From assembly GCA_014874365.1 (NCBI GenBank), contig JACWAH010000010.1:62001-126000 (forward strand): a DNA stretch of 64,000 nucleotides. The letters run 5' to 3'. How positions within the stretch are numbered: the first letter of the stretch is position 1; each line of letters opens with the position of its first letter. The notes beneath the pieces are model-generated. The model was not told the origin of the DNA and did not search any database. It saw nothing but the letters and a program-made list of their open reading frames with translations. Made by a program: the position numbers and the translations under genes. This stretch comes from Thermoplasmatales archaeon (GTDB lineage Archaea; Thermoplasmatota; Thermoplasmata; Thermoplasmatales; Thermoplasmataceae). Shown here one piece after another: positions 35,288 through 44,338 of this stretch.

Positions 35288-37360
35288 ATGAGCGCTTACG
35301 GTAATCCCGTAAATGTCAGTTTAGAAGAAAAGCGTAAGTTCTTGATGACCTTAGGCGCAATCGCTATTGCAACATTGATGGTATTTCCAATAGTTACTCA
35401 TCTCAATCTCAACAGTGCCGTTCAACCGGTTATTTATACCTATAGAAGCGAGACCGTTGAATTCAATGGCATGCATGCGTACATTGGTTTTGGAGAGAAT
35501 CTCTATCCTGTTTCATGGACAGTTTTCCAGATTGAACCATCTGGAAAAGTATCCTCTACCAGTACCGTCTCAAGAGCAACAACCAGCTACATCACTGTAC
35601 CGGTAAACTTCTCAGATTATAGAACAAATAGGATCGTAGGTCCAGACCAGAATTCGGCAGTGTTGGTAATGTGGAACAGCAATGTCAGAATTGCTGAAAT
35701 TTATTCCTTCACATTAAATGGAATAGATGCTAGCCTTGCAATAACCAATTTCAATTCTACCAGTCAGGTTTTCATCACAACATTTGCGATCCAGCAGAGG
35801 TTCGACCCTTACAGCTGGACTTCTGGGTTTGAACATGCGGGGATTCAACATGGGGCCGGCGTAGGAAATTCAATCTATTCCATTCTAGGTTCAACATGGC
35901 AGATTGAGCAGGGAAACCTGTCGATTTCATGGCTTAATGAACAGTCAATATTTAGAGGCGGGTTGCTCTATTCGGGGATCAATCGGGAGATAACTTCCTT
36001 ACCATTTGGGCCGCTTAAACTGTCACCGAATGAAACGTACAGCGTAGATCCAGTCATATCGCCAGACCAGTCCACCCCACCAACTAATGGGGGAGGAGGT
36101 GGGGGCGGTAGTCCACCCACAATTACGGATGTCAGTCTCTCGAATTTTACAGTGACACACGCAAAAGGCGGAGGAGCTGTTGAAACAGACACCGTCATCG
36201 GAGGGGACAGGATGCTGCAGTTTTCTGTGCAGTACAATGTCACATCTGGAACCACCGCTAACCTCTACTTTGCCGGGACGTCACCAACATCCAGTGGTTT
36301 CCCTTTAAAAAGTTTCTCAGTTTCAGGTGAAGGAACTGAAACGCTCACTTGGGCTGCTGTACCTGGGTACTATACGGGGTTCACAGTAGGTTCAGGAGCG
36401 AATACTTTGATATTTGGTAATATACCAGGTTTCGCAGGAAACGTTTACATAAGGACTACCTCTCCATTCGTTTCGGGAAACATCACATATTTCCCTCCAG
36501 ATTCCATTGGATTTGGCCATTTGTACGAGAGTGCCGGGGGTAAACTGATTGGAAATGTGACCCAGAGTACCGGTGGTCAAAACGACACGATAGAAGGCGG
36601 TGGGTGGAATAGCATTGTGCAATCTAGCTCCACAGTACCGTTGAGCTTTTCTGTAAGCCTATTCAATCAGACTCAAATGCTAGGGGTATATTCATTATCC
36701 CAGGAATTCAAATTTACTGGAAATTCCATGGGAACTTCTCCCCAAAGTACTGTAGGATCTGCGTTCACAGCTTTAACAGCGTATGAAAACGACGTGCAGG
36801 GCACATGGGGGCCGCAGAATTCAACAGAAATTGAACAGACGATGTGGAACGCGATCGAATTTTCCCTTGGTATCGCAACGCTTACCCCGGAGTTAAATCC
36901 GGAATATCTCATTATTATCGGTGCAGTGAGCGGACTGATGGCTTTGATTGGTCCCATGATATTCAGCACACAGAATACTTTCTCAGTTACGGAGAACGAT
37001 AGAATTTGGGATAATCTCACTGGCGATCGATACACGAGCAGCCCGTTTTACGTACCCTATACAATATACGACGTGCTTCAGCAGTACGGAAATGTCACAT
37101 ACCCGGTTTATGGAGATGTTTATTATGGACCAGACCAAGTTCCAGCTCACCTCTTCAACTTTGATGAATACCTTGAGCTGGGAGGCATTTCTGGCTATAG
37201 TTATGTGCTCAACTATTTCATGTATACCGCGAACATCACCACAATACCATTAAACCAGAGCAACAATTATGAAATAGAGTATGTTGGCAACGCAGACTGG
37301 AATGCACCTACTTATTCGACAAGTATATCGCTTCCATTATACATGGCCGAGGGAACATGA
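35288..37360 (+). CDS. Large secreted or surface-anchored protein of unknown function
   Basis: A 690-residue protein I cannot assign to a family. An N-terminal hydrophobic segment (about residues 20-36, after K-R-K-F) is a signal peptide or anchor. The rest is rich in Ser, Thr, Asn, Gly and Tyr with many N-x-S/T sites and very few Lys or Cys, typical of extracytoplasmic proteins of acidophilic archaea. A Gly-rich linker (T-N-G-G-G-G-G-G-G-S-P-P, about residue 264) splits two probable beta-rich domains. A short hydrophobic segment at about 535-555 could be a second membrane span. A TTTATTA box 26 bases before the ATG supports the start. It lies between two decayed IS copies. Confidence 0.75.
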   Translation: MSAYGNPVNVSLEEKRKFLMTLGAIAIATLMVFPIVTHLNLNSAVQPVIYTYRSETVEFNGMHAYIGFGENLYPVSWTVFQIEPSGKVSSTSTVSRATTSYITVPVNFSDYRTNRIVGPDQNSAVLVMWNSNVRIAEIYSFTLNGIDASLAITNFNSTSQVFITTFAIQQRFDPYSWTSGFEHAGIQHGAGVGNSIYSILGSTWQIEQGNLSISWLNEQSIFRGGLLYSGINREITSLPFGPLKLSPNETYSVDPVISPDQSTPPTNGGGGGGGSPPTITDVSLSNFTVTHAKGGGAVETDTVIGGDRMLQFSVQYNVTSGTTANLYFAGTSPTSSGFPLKSFSVSGEGTETLTWAAVPGYYTGFTVGSGANTLIFGNIPGFAGNVYIRTTSPFVSGNITYFPPDSIGFGHLYESAGGKLIGNVTQSTGGQNDTIEGGGWNSIVQSSSTVPLSFSVSLFNQTQMLGVYSLSQEFKFTGNSMGTSPQSTVGSAFTALTAYENDVQGTWGPQNSTEIEQTMWNAIEFSLGIATLTPELNPEYLIIIGAVSGLMALIGPMIFSTQNTFSVTENDRIWDNLTGDRYTSSPFYVPYTIYDVLQQYGNVTYPVYGDVYYGPDQVPAHLFNFDEYLELGGISGYSYVLNYFMYTANITTIPLNQSNNYEIEYVGNADWNAPTYSTSISLPLYMAEGT

Positions 37361-37491
37361 AATTCACCCGGATGGAAAAGAAAAGTATCTGTATGGATCT
37401 CATGTATCTGGCAATATGCAGTCAAAGGGTCTTCACTCGAATAGGTTAAACTCCGGGGGCGCAACATGAAAGAAAGAACCGGAATGATATA

Positions 37492-38122
37492 ATGATATTG
37501 GCAGCGGTGGTTGCCCTCTTACTGATAGGTTTCAGCCTATTCTCTATCTTTGAGTGGCATTACGAACCATCTGCATGGAAAGCAACTCCAGGCTACATGT
37601 CATATTATGGCGGCCCCGGACAGAACCAGAATTTCCCTCAGGAAAGAATCGGTTTTTCCAATTTCTCCGAATACGGAAATTCTGTGAGCCTTGGATACTT
37701 GTTCAACCCTGGAGGAGGGAATATAAATAACTTAAATGAAAACGAAAACATATCAGGGGTCTCCCTGTGGTACGACTTCTTCTAGCTGCAGGCAGATCAT
37801 CTTTCATAGCCATATACAGGTTTAGCAGTGCATTTTGATAGCAGGGTACTTGCCGTGAACGGTACCTTTCTGAATCTGAGCGGCTTTGATAAGAGTAATG
37901 TTCCCCTGTCAAGCAACCACAACTACAGTGTCTATGACCCAAGAAGTAGTGGTGAAGGAGCGGCATACATATTGGAGTTACCCGTTTCTCTTCCGGACTC
38001 TTATTATGTCAATCCAGGGGGACTATTCCTTCAACTTTACCATAGTTTACTCGCCCGTTTTTGAAATTGGACCTTACTATTTCGATGGAGCGCCACAATC
38101 AGTGAGTTATCATTTTGTATAA
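37492..38122 (+). pseudogene. Small secreted or membrane-anchored protein gene with several frame disruptions
   Basis: The ATG at 37492 opens with a strong hydrophobic segment (L-A-A-V-V-A-L-L-L-I-G-F-S-L-F) and protein-like sequence to a TAG at 37783. Protein-like sequence resumes in the same frame from about 37828 (H-F-D-S-R-V-L-A-V-N-G-T-F-L-N) and shifts frame at a five-G run (about 38019-38023) to end in Y-Y-F-D-G-A-P-Q-S-V-S-Y-H-F-V at 38122. At least two frame disruptions are needed to read one protein of about 200 residues. Family unknown. It adjoins the large secreted protein and the IS remnant, so decay is plausible. Confidence 0.5.
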
Positions 38123-38271
38123 GAATACATAAAGTGAGAATTCCGGTTGACCCTATGAAATTGCCAATTCATGCTGAGTGCCCTAGCAGAATCGTTGAAT
38201 TCACCGCCATTAACACCTCTCTTCATTCTCTTTCTATACTTTTCTTCTGTTCTTCTTTAGAATGGTCATAG

Positions 38272-39023
38272 TTACCTCTGTCTCCTCGAGGCATTCAATG
38301 CAAAGAGATTATAGGCGAAAGAGGCGAACATGAAACCTTATCCTCACAGACTCAATGGATAGTTTGTGGCCTCTCACCGACCTGTCCATTGTGCCATCGA
38401 TGACTTTCGGATCATTGCCTAAGTATCCCTTGTACCTTTACGGTCATTCCACGCTTGGAAAGATCTATCGTGCTATCGTTATCCTTTGCCGTGGTGATAG
38501 CACAGGATCTGAGGATCGGGATCTTATTGTCATCCAGTATGGAATGGCACTTGAAACCGAAGTATGCCCTGTCCTTCCTCTTAGTTCATGACAGGTCTTT
38601 GGATATGCGGGTCTTCCCCTCTTCCTAGGGTTCTTCGTGCTTGGAGTGCCCTGGATCTGCAGTGATGAAAGTGGCATCCTGAGCTGAACCATGCTTCACC
38701 TTTATTCCCTTTGATTCGATCTGCCTCTGCAGTTCCGACCAGATGATCCTGTCATGGCCGGTCCTGTACAATCTTTCACAGAACATCCAGATAGTAGTGG
38801 AATCGAGCATATGCTCTGGAAATCTAAGGAAATTCATGAAGGAGATCCAGTCATTTATCTACTTCTCTGCCTGCTCATTCGCGAGGTTGTACATTTTCTG
38901 CTGGAAGAGTATCTTGACCATTGTTGTGACAGGAATGTTTTGTCCTCCGCCCTGGTCCGTCTGGTCGCGAAAAAGCTCCTTCAAAAGCTCCGGAAAGACG
39001 GGCCAGTCTATTGCACCTTTCAT
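38272..39023 (-). pseudogene. IS5-family transposase, degraded
   Basis: Reading the minus strand from an ATG at 39023 gives the IS5 transposase N-terminal region (F-P-E-L-L-K-E-L-F, then M-V-K-I-L-F-Q-Q-K-M-Y-N-L), a stop, then F-M-N-F-L-R-F-P-E-H-M-L-D-S-T-T-I-W and Q-D-A-T-F-I-T-A-D-P-G-H-S-K-H, then further frameshifts through F-G-F-K-C-H-S and Y-L-G-N-D-P-K-V-I-D-G-T-M-D-R, ending with the typical F-A-Y-N-L-F-A-L-N-A tail. Several stops, frameshifts and a C-terminal deletion make it inactive. Confidence 0.8.
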
Positions 39024-39160
39024 GTATGCAAGGGGATCATGATGTCAATGAGCCTGTATATTTCCTTTAGCGTCTCACTTTAAAGCGTGCTCATGCAGTA
39101 GCATGGCTGATTCATGAATAAAGGTTGCTTTTGCCAGTTATGTGATCAGAAGACGGTTTT
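38272..39160 (-). mobile_element. Decayed IS5-type insertion sequence (copy 2)
   Basis: Contains most of an IS5-family transposase gene in several frames plus about 130 bases beyond its start that are shared with copy 1 at 34806-35107. No intact terminal inverted repeats could be defined by eye. Confidence 0.7.
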
Positions 39161-39207
39161 TCGGAATTCCAAAGTGGAAGTATCATCCCCCGCTCAAACC
39201 ACCTATA

Positions 39208-39957
39208 TCAGACTGAAACTTCCCCAAGAAAGGATTTCAAGGAATCACTGGCGCTATCCTCCAGAAACTCACCTCCTTCACCGGATGCAACTATCTTTCC
39301 ATTGTATATCAGCGACGTGTAATCCGAGACCTTCTTTGCCTGCGCTATGTCGTGAGTAACAAGAATCACGGTGTATTTCTCTTTGAGGTCAAGCATAAGA
39401 TCCTCAATCCTTGATTTTGCTGTGGGGTCCAGTGAGCTGGTTGGTTCGTCCATCATTATGACGTCAGGCCGCAGGATAAGGGCTCTTGCGATGCACATTC
39501 TCTGCTGCTGGCCTCCGGATAGCGTAATGGCATCTCTTTTCAACTCTCCCTTTACCTCTTCCCATAAACCTGCATCAGTCAAAGACTGCTCCACCAGAAC
39601 ATCCAGATCTTTCTTTTGCACGTAACTCTGCAATCTCATGCCGAAAGCCACGTTGTCATAAATCGGCATGGGGAACGGATTTGGTCTCTGGAATATCATC
39701 CCGATTCTACGTCTAAGTTCAACTTCGCTGTACTCAGTTACCTTCTTGCCGTTAAACGAAATTGTTCCGCTTATCCTGAACGCGGGGTCCAGGTCGGTTA
39801 GTCTATTGATTGTTCTCAGAAGTGTACTTTTTCCGCCACCTGAAGGCCCCAGCACTGTATTTATGCTATTCTTGTGAATCTCAAGGTTTACTCCATCAAG
39901 GATCTTCTTTTTTCCTGAACTGACTTCAAGTTTTTCCAGTTTTATTATCGGTTCCAT
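39208..39957 (-). CDS. pstB: Phosphate ABC transporter ATP-binding protein
   Basis: A 249-residue ATPase of the high-affinity phosphate importer. Walker A is G-P-S-G-G-G-K-S-T, the signature T-L-S-G-G-Q-Q-Q-R, Walker B V-I-M-M-D-E-P-T-S-S-L-D-P and the H-loop V-T-H-D. The spacing and the P-N-P-F-P-M segment are PstB-specific. Last gene of the pstSCAB operon; AGGTG lies upstream of its ATG. No phoU gene follows; an IS remnant begins about 50 bases downstream. Confidence 0.94.
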   Translation of the reverse strand: MEPIIKLEKLEVSSGKKKILDGVNLEIHKNSINTVLGPSGGGKSTLLRTINRLTDLDPAFRISGTISFNGKKVTEYSEVELRRRIGMIFQRPNPFPMPIYDNVAFGMRLQSYVQKKDLDVLVEQSLTDAGLWEEVKGELKRDAITLSGGQQQRMCIARALILRPDVIMMDEPTSSLDPTAKSRIEDLMLDLKEKYTVILVTHDIAQAKKVSDYTSLIYNGKIVASGEGGEFLEDSASDSLKSFLGEVSV

Positions 39958-39977
39958 TTATTACACCTTTTTTTATT

Positions 39978-40895
39978 TTACCTAGTACCTCTCATTATCT
40001 GAGACAGTTTCTTCACAATTCGATTCATTGACTTTGAAAGCAACACCAGCACGAGTATTGTCACTATAAGGACGAAAGCTGCAATGTAAGCAAGGTTAGT
40101 TGCATTTGGTATGGCGGACCCCTGCAATAGCCCATTATAGACTATATATGTAAGGTAACCCACTCCCAAATTATTGTTTGTAAACCCGGATGGCAGGCCG
40201 CCTGCATTCCAGCCAGCAGTGTACAGGAGCTGGGCAGTTTCACCTGCAGCTATGCTGATCGCAAGCATGATGCCTGATAAAACGCCTGATAGAGCCTGTG
40301 GAATATATATTCTGGTCGCCACCTGGAAGTCATCTGCCCCCAACGCGTATGCATTGTGTATCTGCTCAACCGGAATCGCTTTCATGGACAGTTCTGCGAC
40401 CCTGAATATGTACGGCAACATCATTATTGCAAGGGCTATCCCACCTGCGATAAGCGAAAATCCCCATCCCAGGTAGTAAACCATGAAAAGGTATCCAAAG
40501 AGGCCTATAACTATGGAGGGGACGCTGGTGAGTATGTCTGTGAACAGTCTTACCAACGAAGATAGAGTCTTACTGGACTTTGCCCTTACAACATAAAGGG
40601 AACCCAATATCCCCGGAGGAACTGAGAATAACAGTCCGGTTCCAACCAGCATCCATGTTCCAGCTATGGCCTCATAAATGCCACCTCCGGTGGTCCCCTC
40701 AAACGTATTGCTGGTCGTAAGTATCTGCCAGGTTATGTTAGAAAGGGCACCATCAGCGATTTCATAGAATATAGCCGCCAGCACAGCAAAAAGAATGAAC
40801 AGTATGATGTATCCAACAATTCGTACGGCAGTGTCCTTGGCACTACGGATAGAGGCCTTCCTCCACTTAACTGTAACAGTTTCGCCTTCAGTCAT
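39978..40895 (-). CDS. pstA: Phosphate ABC transporter permease PstA
   Basis: A 305-residue permease with six hydrophobic helices and the ABC-permease contact loop near residue 205 (A-L-G-A-D-D-F-Q-V-A followed by I-P-Q-A-L-S-G). It pairs with PstC to form the phosphate channel. Its ATG overlaps the end of pstC by eight bases, and pstB follows 20 bases later. Confidence 0.92.
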   Translation of the reverse strand: MTEGETVTVKWRKASIRSAKDTAVRIVGYIILFILFAVLAAIFYEIADGALSNITWQILTTSNTFEGTTGGGIYEAIAGTWMLVGTGLLFSVPPGILGSLYVVRAKSSKTLSSLVRLFTDILTSVPSIVIGLFGYLFMVYYLGWGFSLIAGGIALAIMMLPYIFRVAELSMKAIPVEQIHNAYALGADDFQVATRIYIPQALSGVLSGIMLAISIAAGETAQLLYTAGWNAGGLPSGFTNNNLGVGYLTYIVYNGLLQGSAIPNATNLAYIAAFVLIVTILVLVLLSKSMNRIVKKLSQIMRGTR

Positions 40896-41907
40896 TCTGG
40901 TACCCCCGCAGAACTCCTCTGCCAGCGATCTTTCTTCCTATTACGTTTACAAGTAGTGAAACACCCATCAACGCAAGAGCAGCTTCGGCAAAAGCTGCAG
41001 TCGTCATACCCGACTGATCAAAGAATGCACTGTCCAACTGTGCTGCTATATATGCAGCAACTGTACTCACATTTGAAAACAGATTGGATGGGACAAGAAG
41101 CAACGCAGAAGTTACCATAAGAACAGCCATCGTTTCGCCCAGGGCTCTTCCCAAGCCAAGGAGCGCACCGCCATAGGTTGCAGCTTTAGAGTGGTGCACC
41201 AGCAGGTATTTTCCCATCTCCCACCTGGTTCCCCCCAATGAGTATATTCCATCCTTAATTTCCTTGGGTGCAGTTTCAAAACTATTAGTCATGACGGCGG
41301 TGATAATCGGAATAATCATGATACTCAATATTAACGCTCCAGCAAGGAGGCCCTGGCCGGGATAATACGCCCGGCCTGATATTTCGCTTGTAAACACTCC
41401 GCCTATCAACGGTATTCCGCTGAAATGAGTGCCTATCCACGGTTCTACTGTATTCTGTAGCCAGGGAATCAAAACCAACAATCCCCAGAAACCGTAGACG
41501 ACGCTCGGAATACCGGCAAATAACTCTATGAAAGAGATAAGTGTCCCTCTTATCTTCTTAGGCATGTATAGCTCAACATTCAGGGTTACAAAGAAACTGA
41601 CTGGAAAAGCTATCAATAATGCAATGAGTGAGATCAGAACCGTGCCAAGAACAAGAGGATATATCCCGTAAACTGCCCCGGACTGATATGAGATGCCATT
41701 ATTATGCAGGATCACGCCGGAAGATCCATCGTTCCATATTTTTGAAGTGAAAAAATTTAAGCCGTTGTATATAATTGAAGGAAATGAATAGTATAACAAA
41801 AAAGTTACAACCGAGGCTATTATAAAAGCAGGGACTAATGCCATAATTAAGATTAATGCTTTAAAAGAAAAATTCTTTAAATTAAAAAATGGGTTAAGTT
41901 GTTCCAT
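40888..41907 (-). CDS. pstC: Phosphate ABC transporter permease PstC
   Basis: A permease of about 339 residues with six or more hydrophobic helices, a periplasm-like insertion after the first helix, and the family segment E-L-F-A-G-I-P-S-V-V-Y-G-F-W-G typical of PstC. The coupling loop S-L-G-G-T-R-W-E follows. The ATG at 41907 is preferred; an in-frame TTG at 41922 overlaps the pstS stop codon and is an alternative. Confidence 0.92.
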   Translation of the reverse strand: MEQLNPFFNLKNFSFKALILIMALVPAFIIASVVTFLLYYSFPSIIYNGLNFFTSKIWNDGSSGVILHNNGISYQSGAVYGIYPLVLGTVLISLIALLIAFPVSFFVTLNVELYMPKKIRGTLISFIELFAGIPSVVYGFWGLLVLIPWLQNTVEPWIGTHFSGIPLIGGVFTSEISGRAYYPGQGLLAGALILSIMIIPIITAVMTNSFETAPKEIKDGIYSLGGTRWEMGKYLLVHHSKAATYGGALLGLGRALGETMAVLMVTSALLLVPSNLFSNVSTVAAYIAAQLDSAFFDQSGMTTAAFAEAALALMGVSLLVNVIGRKIAGRGVLRGYQND

Positions 41908-41918
41908 TAAATCAGCAC

Positions 41919-43004
41919 TCAACCAGTTATCAGTTCGATCAAGGGCATTGTTATCCCCGTCACCACGCTGCTTGGAAGTGGAACCAGATCAAGTCCGGAC
42001 AGGAAATTTGTCAAACTGCTTCCACCAGAACTTGAGACCACCCAGAACATAAATACCTGCATTGCCGCTGCAATCTGGAAACTGGGTTGCACTTTCTGAA
42101 CTACGATGTATTCCATGTCAGCTATAGGGTAAGAAGTGGCGCCTGGGGCAAACTGCAATGCTATGGTGCCGTTAGAAGGGATCAGGCTCAGGTACTGATT
42201 CGCAGCCTGCTGCACGTTTGCAATTGTTGGAGCAACGTAATTTCCCGCAGCGTTAAGCAAGTCAGCAATTCCGAAGCCATCTGCTTTCACTGTAGAAGTA
42301 TATGTTGCAGCGATGTACGTGATAGTGTATGGTGTGTTTTTCATCACGCCAATAAGTCCGGTGTTCTGTGCTCCAGTCTTCTCCTGCGGCAGCGTTGGCC
42401 ATGAAGGATTAGTGCTCGTTCCTACGGCAGAAGCCCATGAGGCATTCCCTTTGGTCAGGTACGAAGAAAACATAAAGGAATCGCCGCTTCCGTCGGACCT
42501 GACAATTGGAATTATCGCATTTCCAGGAAGATGTACTCCAGGATTCGCAGCTTGTATCGCAGTGTCATTCCAGGAAGTTATTGTGCCCATGTATATGCCT
42601 GCAATTATTCCGGCTGATAGATTCAAAGTAACGCTGTTAAGTCCGGGTATATTGTAACATATGTACTGATATGAAATCAGTATCGGAATATTCTCAACAC
42701 CTGCTGGAATTGCTCCCTGTATGTAAGCATCCGATGCCCCAAAATTGGCAAGACCCTTTTCAGCCTGTGAAATCCCAGTACCGCTCCCTGTTGATGCAGG
42801 TGATATGGTGACTGATGACTGGACTTTGGTAAAATTTGGTCCCCATAGGTTGAACGCAGGGTACAAAAGACTGGATCCTGTTTCCGAGAGTGCCACGGTT
42901 GAAGAGCTGGTTCCAGAATTGCCATGGAGCTCGTAGCCCGCAAATCCGGAAACCACAATCAGTACCGCAAACACAATTGCTTTCACTATATTTCGTCTGT
43001 TCAT
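41919..43004 (-). CDS. pstS: Phosphate-binding protein PstS
   Basis: A 361-residue extracytoplasmic phosphate-binding protein. The N-terminal hydrophobic segment (about residues 8-24) has no lipobox Cys, so it is probably a membrane anchor rather than a lipoprotein signal. Phosphate-binding segments typical of PstS follow: E-T-G-S-S-L-L-Y-P, S-T-G-S-G-T-G-I, and V-R-S-D-G-S-G-D-S. First gene of the operon; a TATTTATAC box lies upstream, giving a leader of about eight bases. Confidence 0.93.
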   Translation of the reverse strand: MNRRNIVKAIVFAVLIVVSGFAGYELHGNSGTSSSTVALSETGSSLLYPAFNLWGPNFTKVQSSVTISPASTGSGTGISQAEKGLANFGASDAYIQGAIPAGVENIPILISYQYICYNIPGLNSVTLNLSAGIIAGIYMGTITSWNDTAIQAANPGVHLPGNAIIPIVRSDGSGDSFMFSSYLTKGNASWASAVGTSTNPSWPTLPQEKTGAQNTGLIGVMKNTPYTITYIAATYTSTVKADGFGIADLLNAAGNYVAPTIANVQQAANQYLSLIPSNGTIALQFAPGATSYPIADMEYIVVQKVQPSFQIAAAMQVFMFWVVSSSGGSSLTNFLSGLDLVPLPSSVVTGITMPLIELITG

Positions 43005-43033
43005 GTGGTTATCATTTGTGCAATAAGACTACT

Positions 43034-43042
43034 GTATAAATA
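43034..43042 (-). promoter_or_regulatory. TATA box of the pst operon
   Basis: TATTTATAC on the minus strand, centred about 34 bases upstream of the pstS ATG. Confidence 0.5.
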
Positions 43043-43058
43043 GAATCTGTACATAGTA

Positions 43059-43081
43059 TATATAGTTACAATATCTATATA
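43059..43081. promoter_or_regulatory. Inverted repeat upstream of the pst promoter, candidate operator
   Basis: TATATAG (43059-43065) and CTATATA (43075-43081) form a perfect seven-base inverted repeat with a nine-base spacer, just upstream of the pst TATA box. Its position fits a regulator binding site, such as for phosphate response. AT-richness makes chance occurrence possible. Confidence 0.35.
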
Positions 43082-43386
43082 GCTGAGTATATTGCGGTAT
43101 GTAATGATATTTCCATGACACGGTTATTGTATGTCCAATAAAAATTCAACAGACCTCTGAAACACCGGGCTGTTAATCGCCCCATCGACCTTTTGAGTGT
43201 GTTACTTTTCTCCCACTCATTCTCTGACCAGGTCTTTCACAAATTGCCATAGAAATAAAACAGGCAGCGCCCATTCAATGGCGCGATACTGCTTTTCCCA
43301 TAAACGTCTTTCTCTCCTGGCAATTCCAAAAATGGAATACCAACATGAAAGTGCGATGGCTCACTGAAATTAGATTATAAATAAAG
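43082..43386. other. Intergenic stretch between pstS and the DUF981 gene
   Basis: About 300 bases upstream of the pst promoter region. A GCGCC/GGCGC hairpin is present at about 43268-43285 but no reading frame is credible. Confidence 0.3.
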
Positions 43387-43405
43387 AGGAGGGGAAAACC
43401 CTCCT
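43387..43405 (-). terminator. Hairpin terminator downstream of the DUF981 gene
   Basis: AGGAGGG and CCCTCCT form a seven-base stem around GAAAA, 14 bases past the DUF981 stop; on the minus strand a T-rich CTTTATTTATAATC follows. A stem-loop plus T-rich stop signal for that gene. Confidence 0.55.
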
Positions 43406-43419
43406 AAATGCTCCAACGT

Positions 43420-44043
43420 TTACGGTGCGTGCTGGATGTGACTGCCTATAGCGGTGATACCGCCGTATGCGGAAGCAACCAATGCCAGCACTATCTCCAG
43501 GAAAAAGATAATAAGTATAAGGTTGGCGAGCCAGGTGCTCTTCTCTCTCGAAGGCAGAATGTCATAAATCAGACTCACCGGGTAAACCAGTATGCCGAAC
43601 ACACCATACCCTACGTAAAGCAGAAGTGTTTCAAAAGCCTGCGCGGGGTGGGGTAGGTTGTTTATGTAACCAAAATACCCATATACTATGGCCAAGAATC
43701 CAACGAAAAGTGCAAAGATACCTGGGAACTGTAGCTTGTAATCTTTAAGCACAGAAACTGCAAACACAAGGGTCACCATGCCCAGCAACAGGAACGGATC
43801 CCCGAAGAATATGTCGTATTGACCCGGTAACGGCCATGTGAACTCTTGGAAGAGTCCAATCAACAGGATTACAGAGCCCAGGATAAACAATGGGTACCCC
43901 GCAGGGGACATGGCTGATCTCAAATTCTTCGTTCCATTCTTTCTGTATTCCAGGAATACCGCTGCTATGGTGTACAGGGTAAGTACGCTCACCATGGTCA
44001 CCAAGAAATATTCCAGACCTAAGTCATCTATGAATGTCGTCAT
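43420..44043 (-). CDS. DUF981 family membrane protein
   Basis: A 207-residue protein with about six hydrophobic helices matching the archaeal DUF981 family, including its hallmark F-T-W-P-L-P-G-Q-Y-D-I-F-F-G-D-P (about residues 67-82). Function unknown. It is about 300 bases downstream of the HTH regulator on the same strand and may be induced with the dsr island; that is inference. Confidence 0.8.
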   Translation of the reverse strand: MTTFIDDLGLEYFLVTMVSVLTLYTIAAVFLEYRKNGTKNLRSAMSPAGYPLFILGSVILLIGLFQEFTWPLPGQYDIFFGDPFLLLGMVTLVFAVSVLKDYKLQFPGIFALFVGFLAIVYGYFGYINNLPHPAQAFETLLLYVGYGVFGILVYPVSLIYDILPSREKSTWLANLILIIFFLEIVLALVASAYGGITAIGSHIQHAP

Positions 44044-44338
44044 ATTTGTTACCGAGCGATGATTGGATTGACGGTATTTAAAGTGAGACCTAATTCATAA
44101 GGGTATAAACTACATATTTACCTGTGATAGATAATTGGCATCTTACCAGTAAGCGAGTCGGCATGGGTTATTTTGATAAAGATCAAATCTGTGCTTGGTT
44201 TTTAGGCCAGAGGAAAAATCGCCCAAGGACCCGTGATTAAAAGCCTCAATTGCGATAATGGTTGCATCAGATTACAGGCTGTGCAGAGTATTAATAAAAA
44301 CTCTAATGGAACTGCGCAACTTTGAAGCAACCGTGACC

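Noticed and set aside
35100-35291. Plus-strand 63-codon frame before the large secreted protein
   Set aside because: It begins in the IS remnant and overlaps the promoter of the next gene; composition not convincing.
38465-38692. Minus-strand 75-codon frame
   Set aside because: It is an out-of-frame piece within the degraded IS5-type transposase, not a separate gene.
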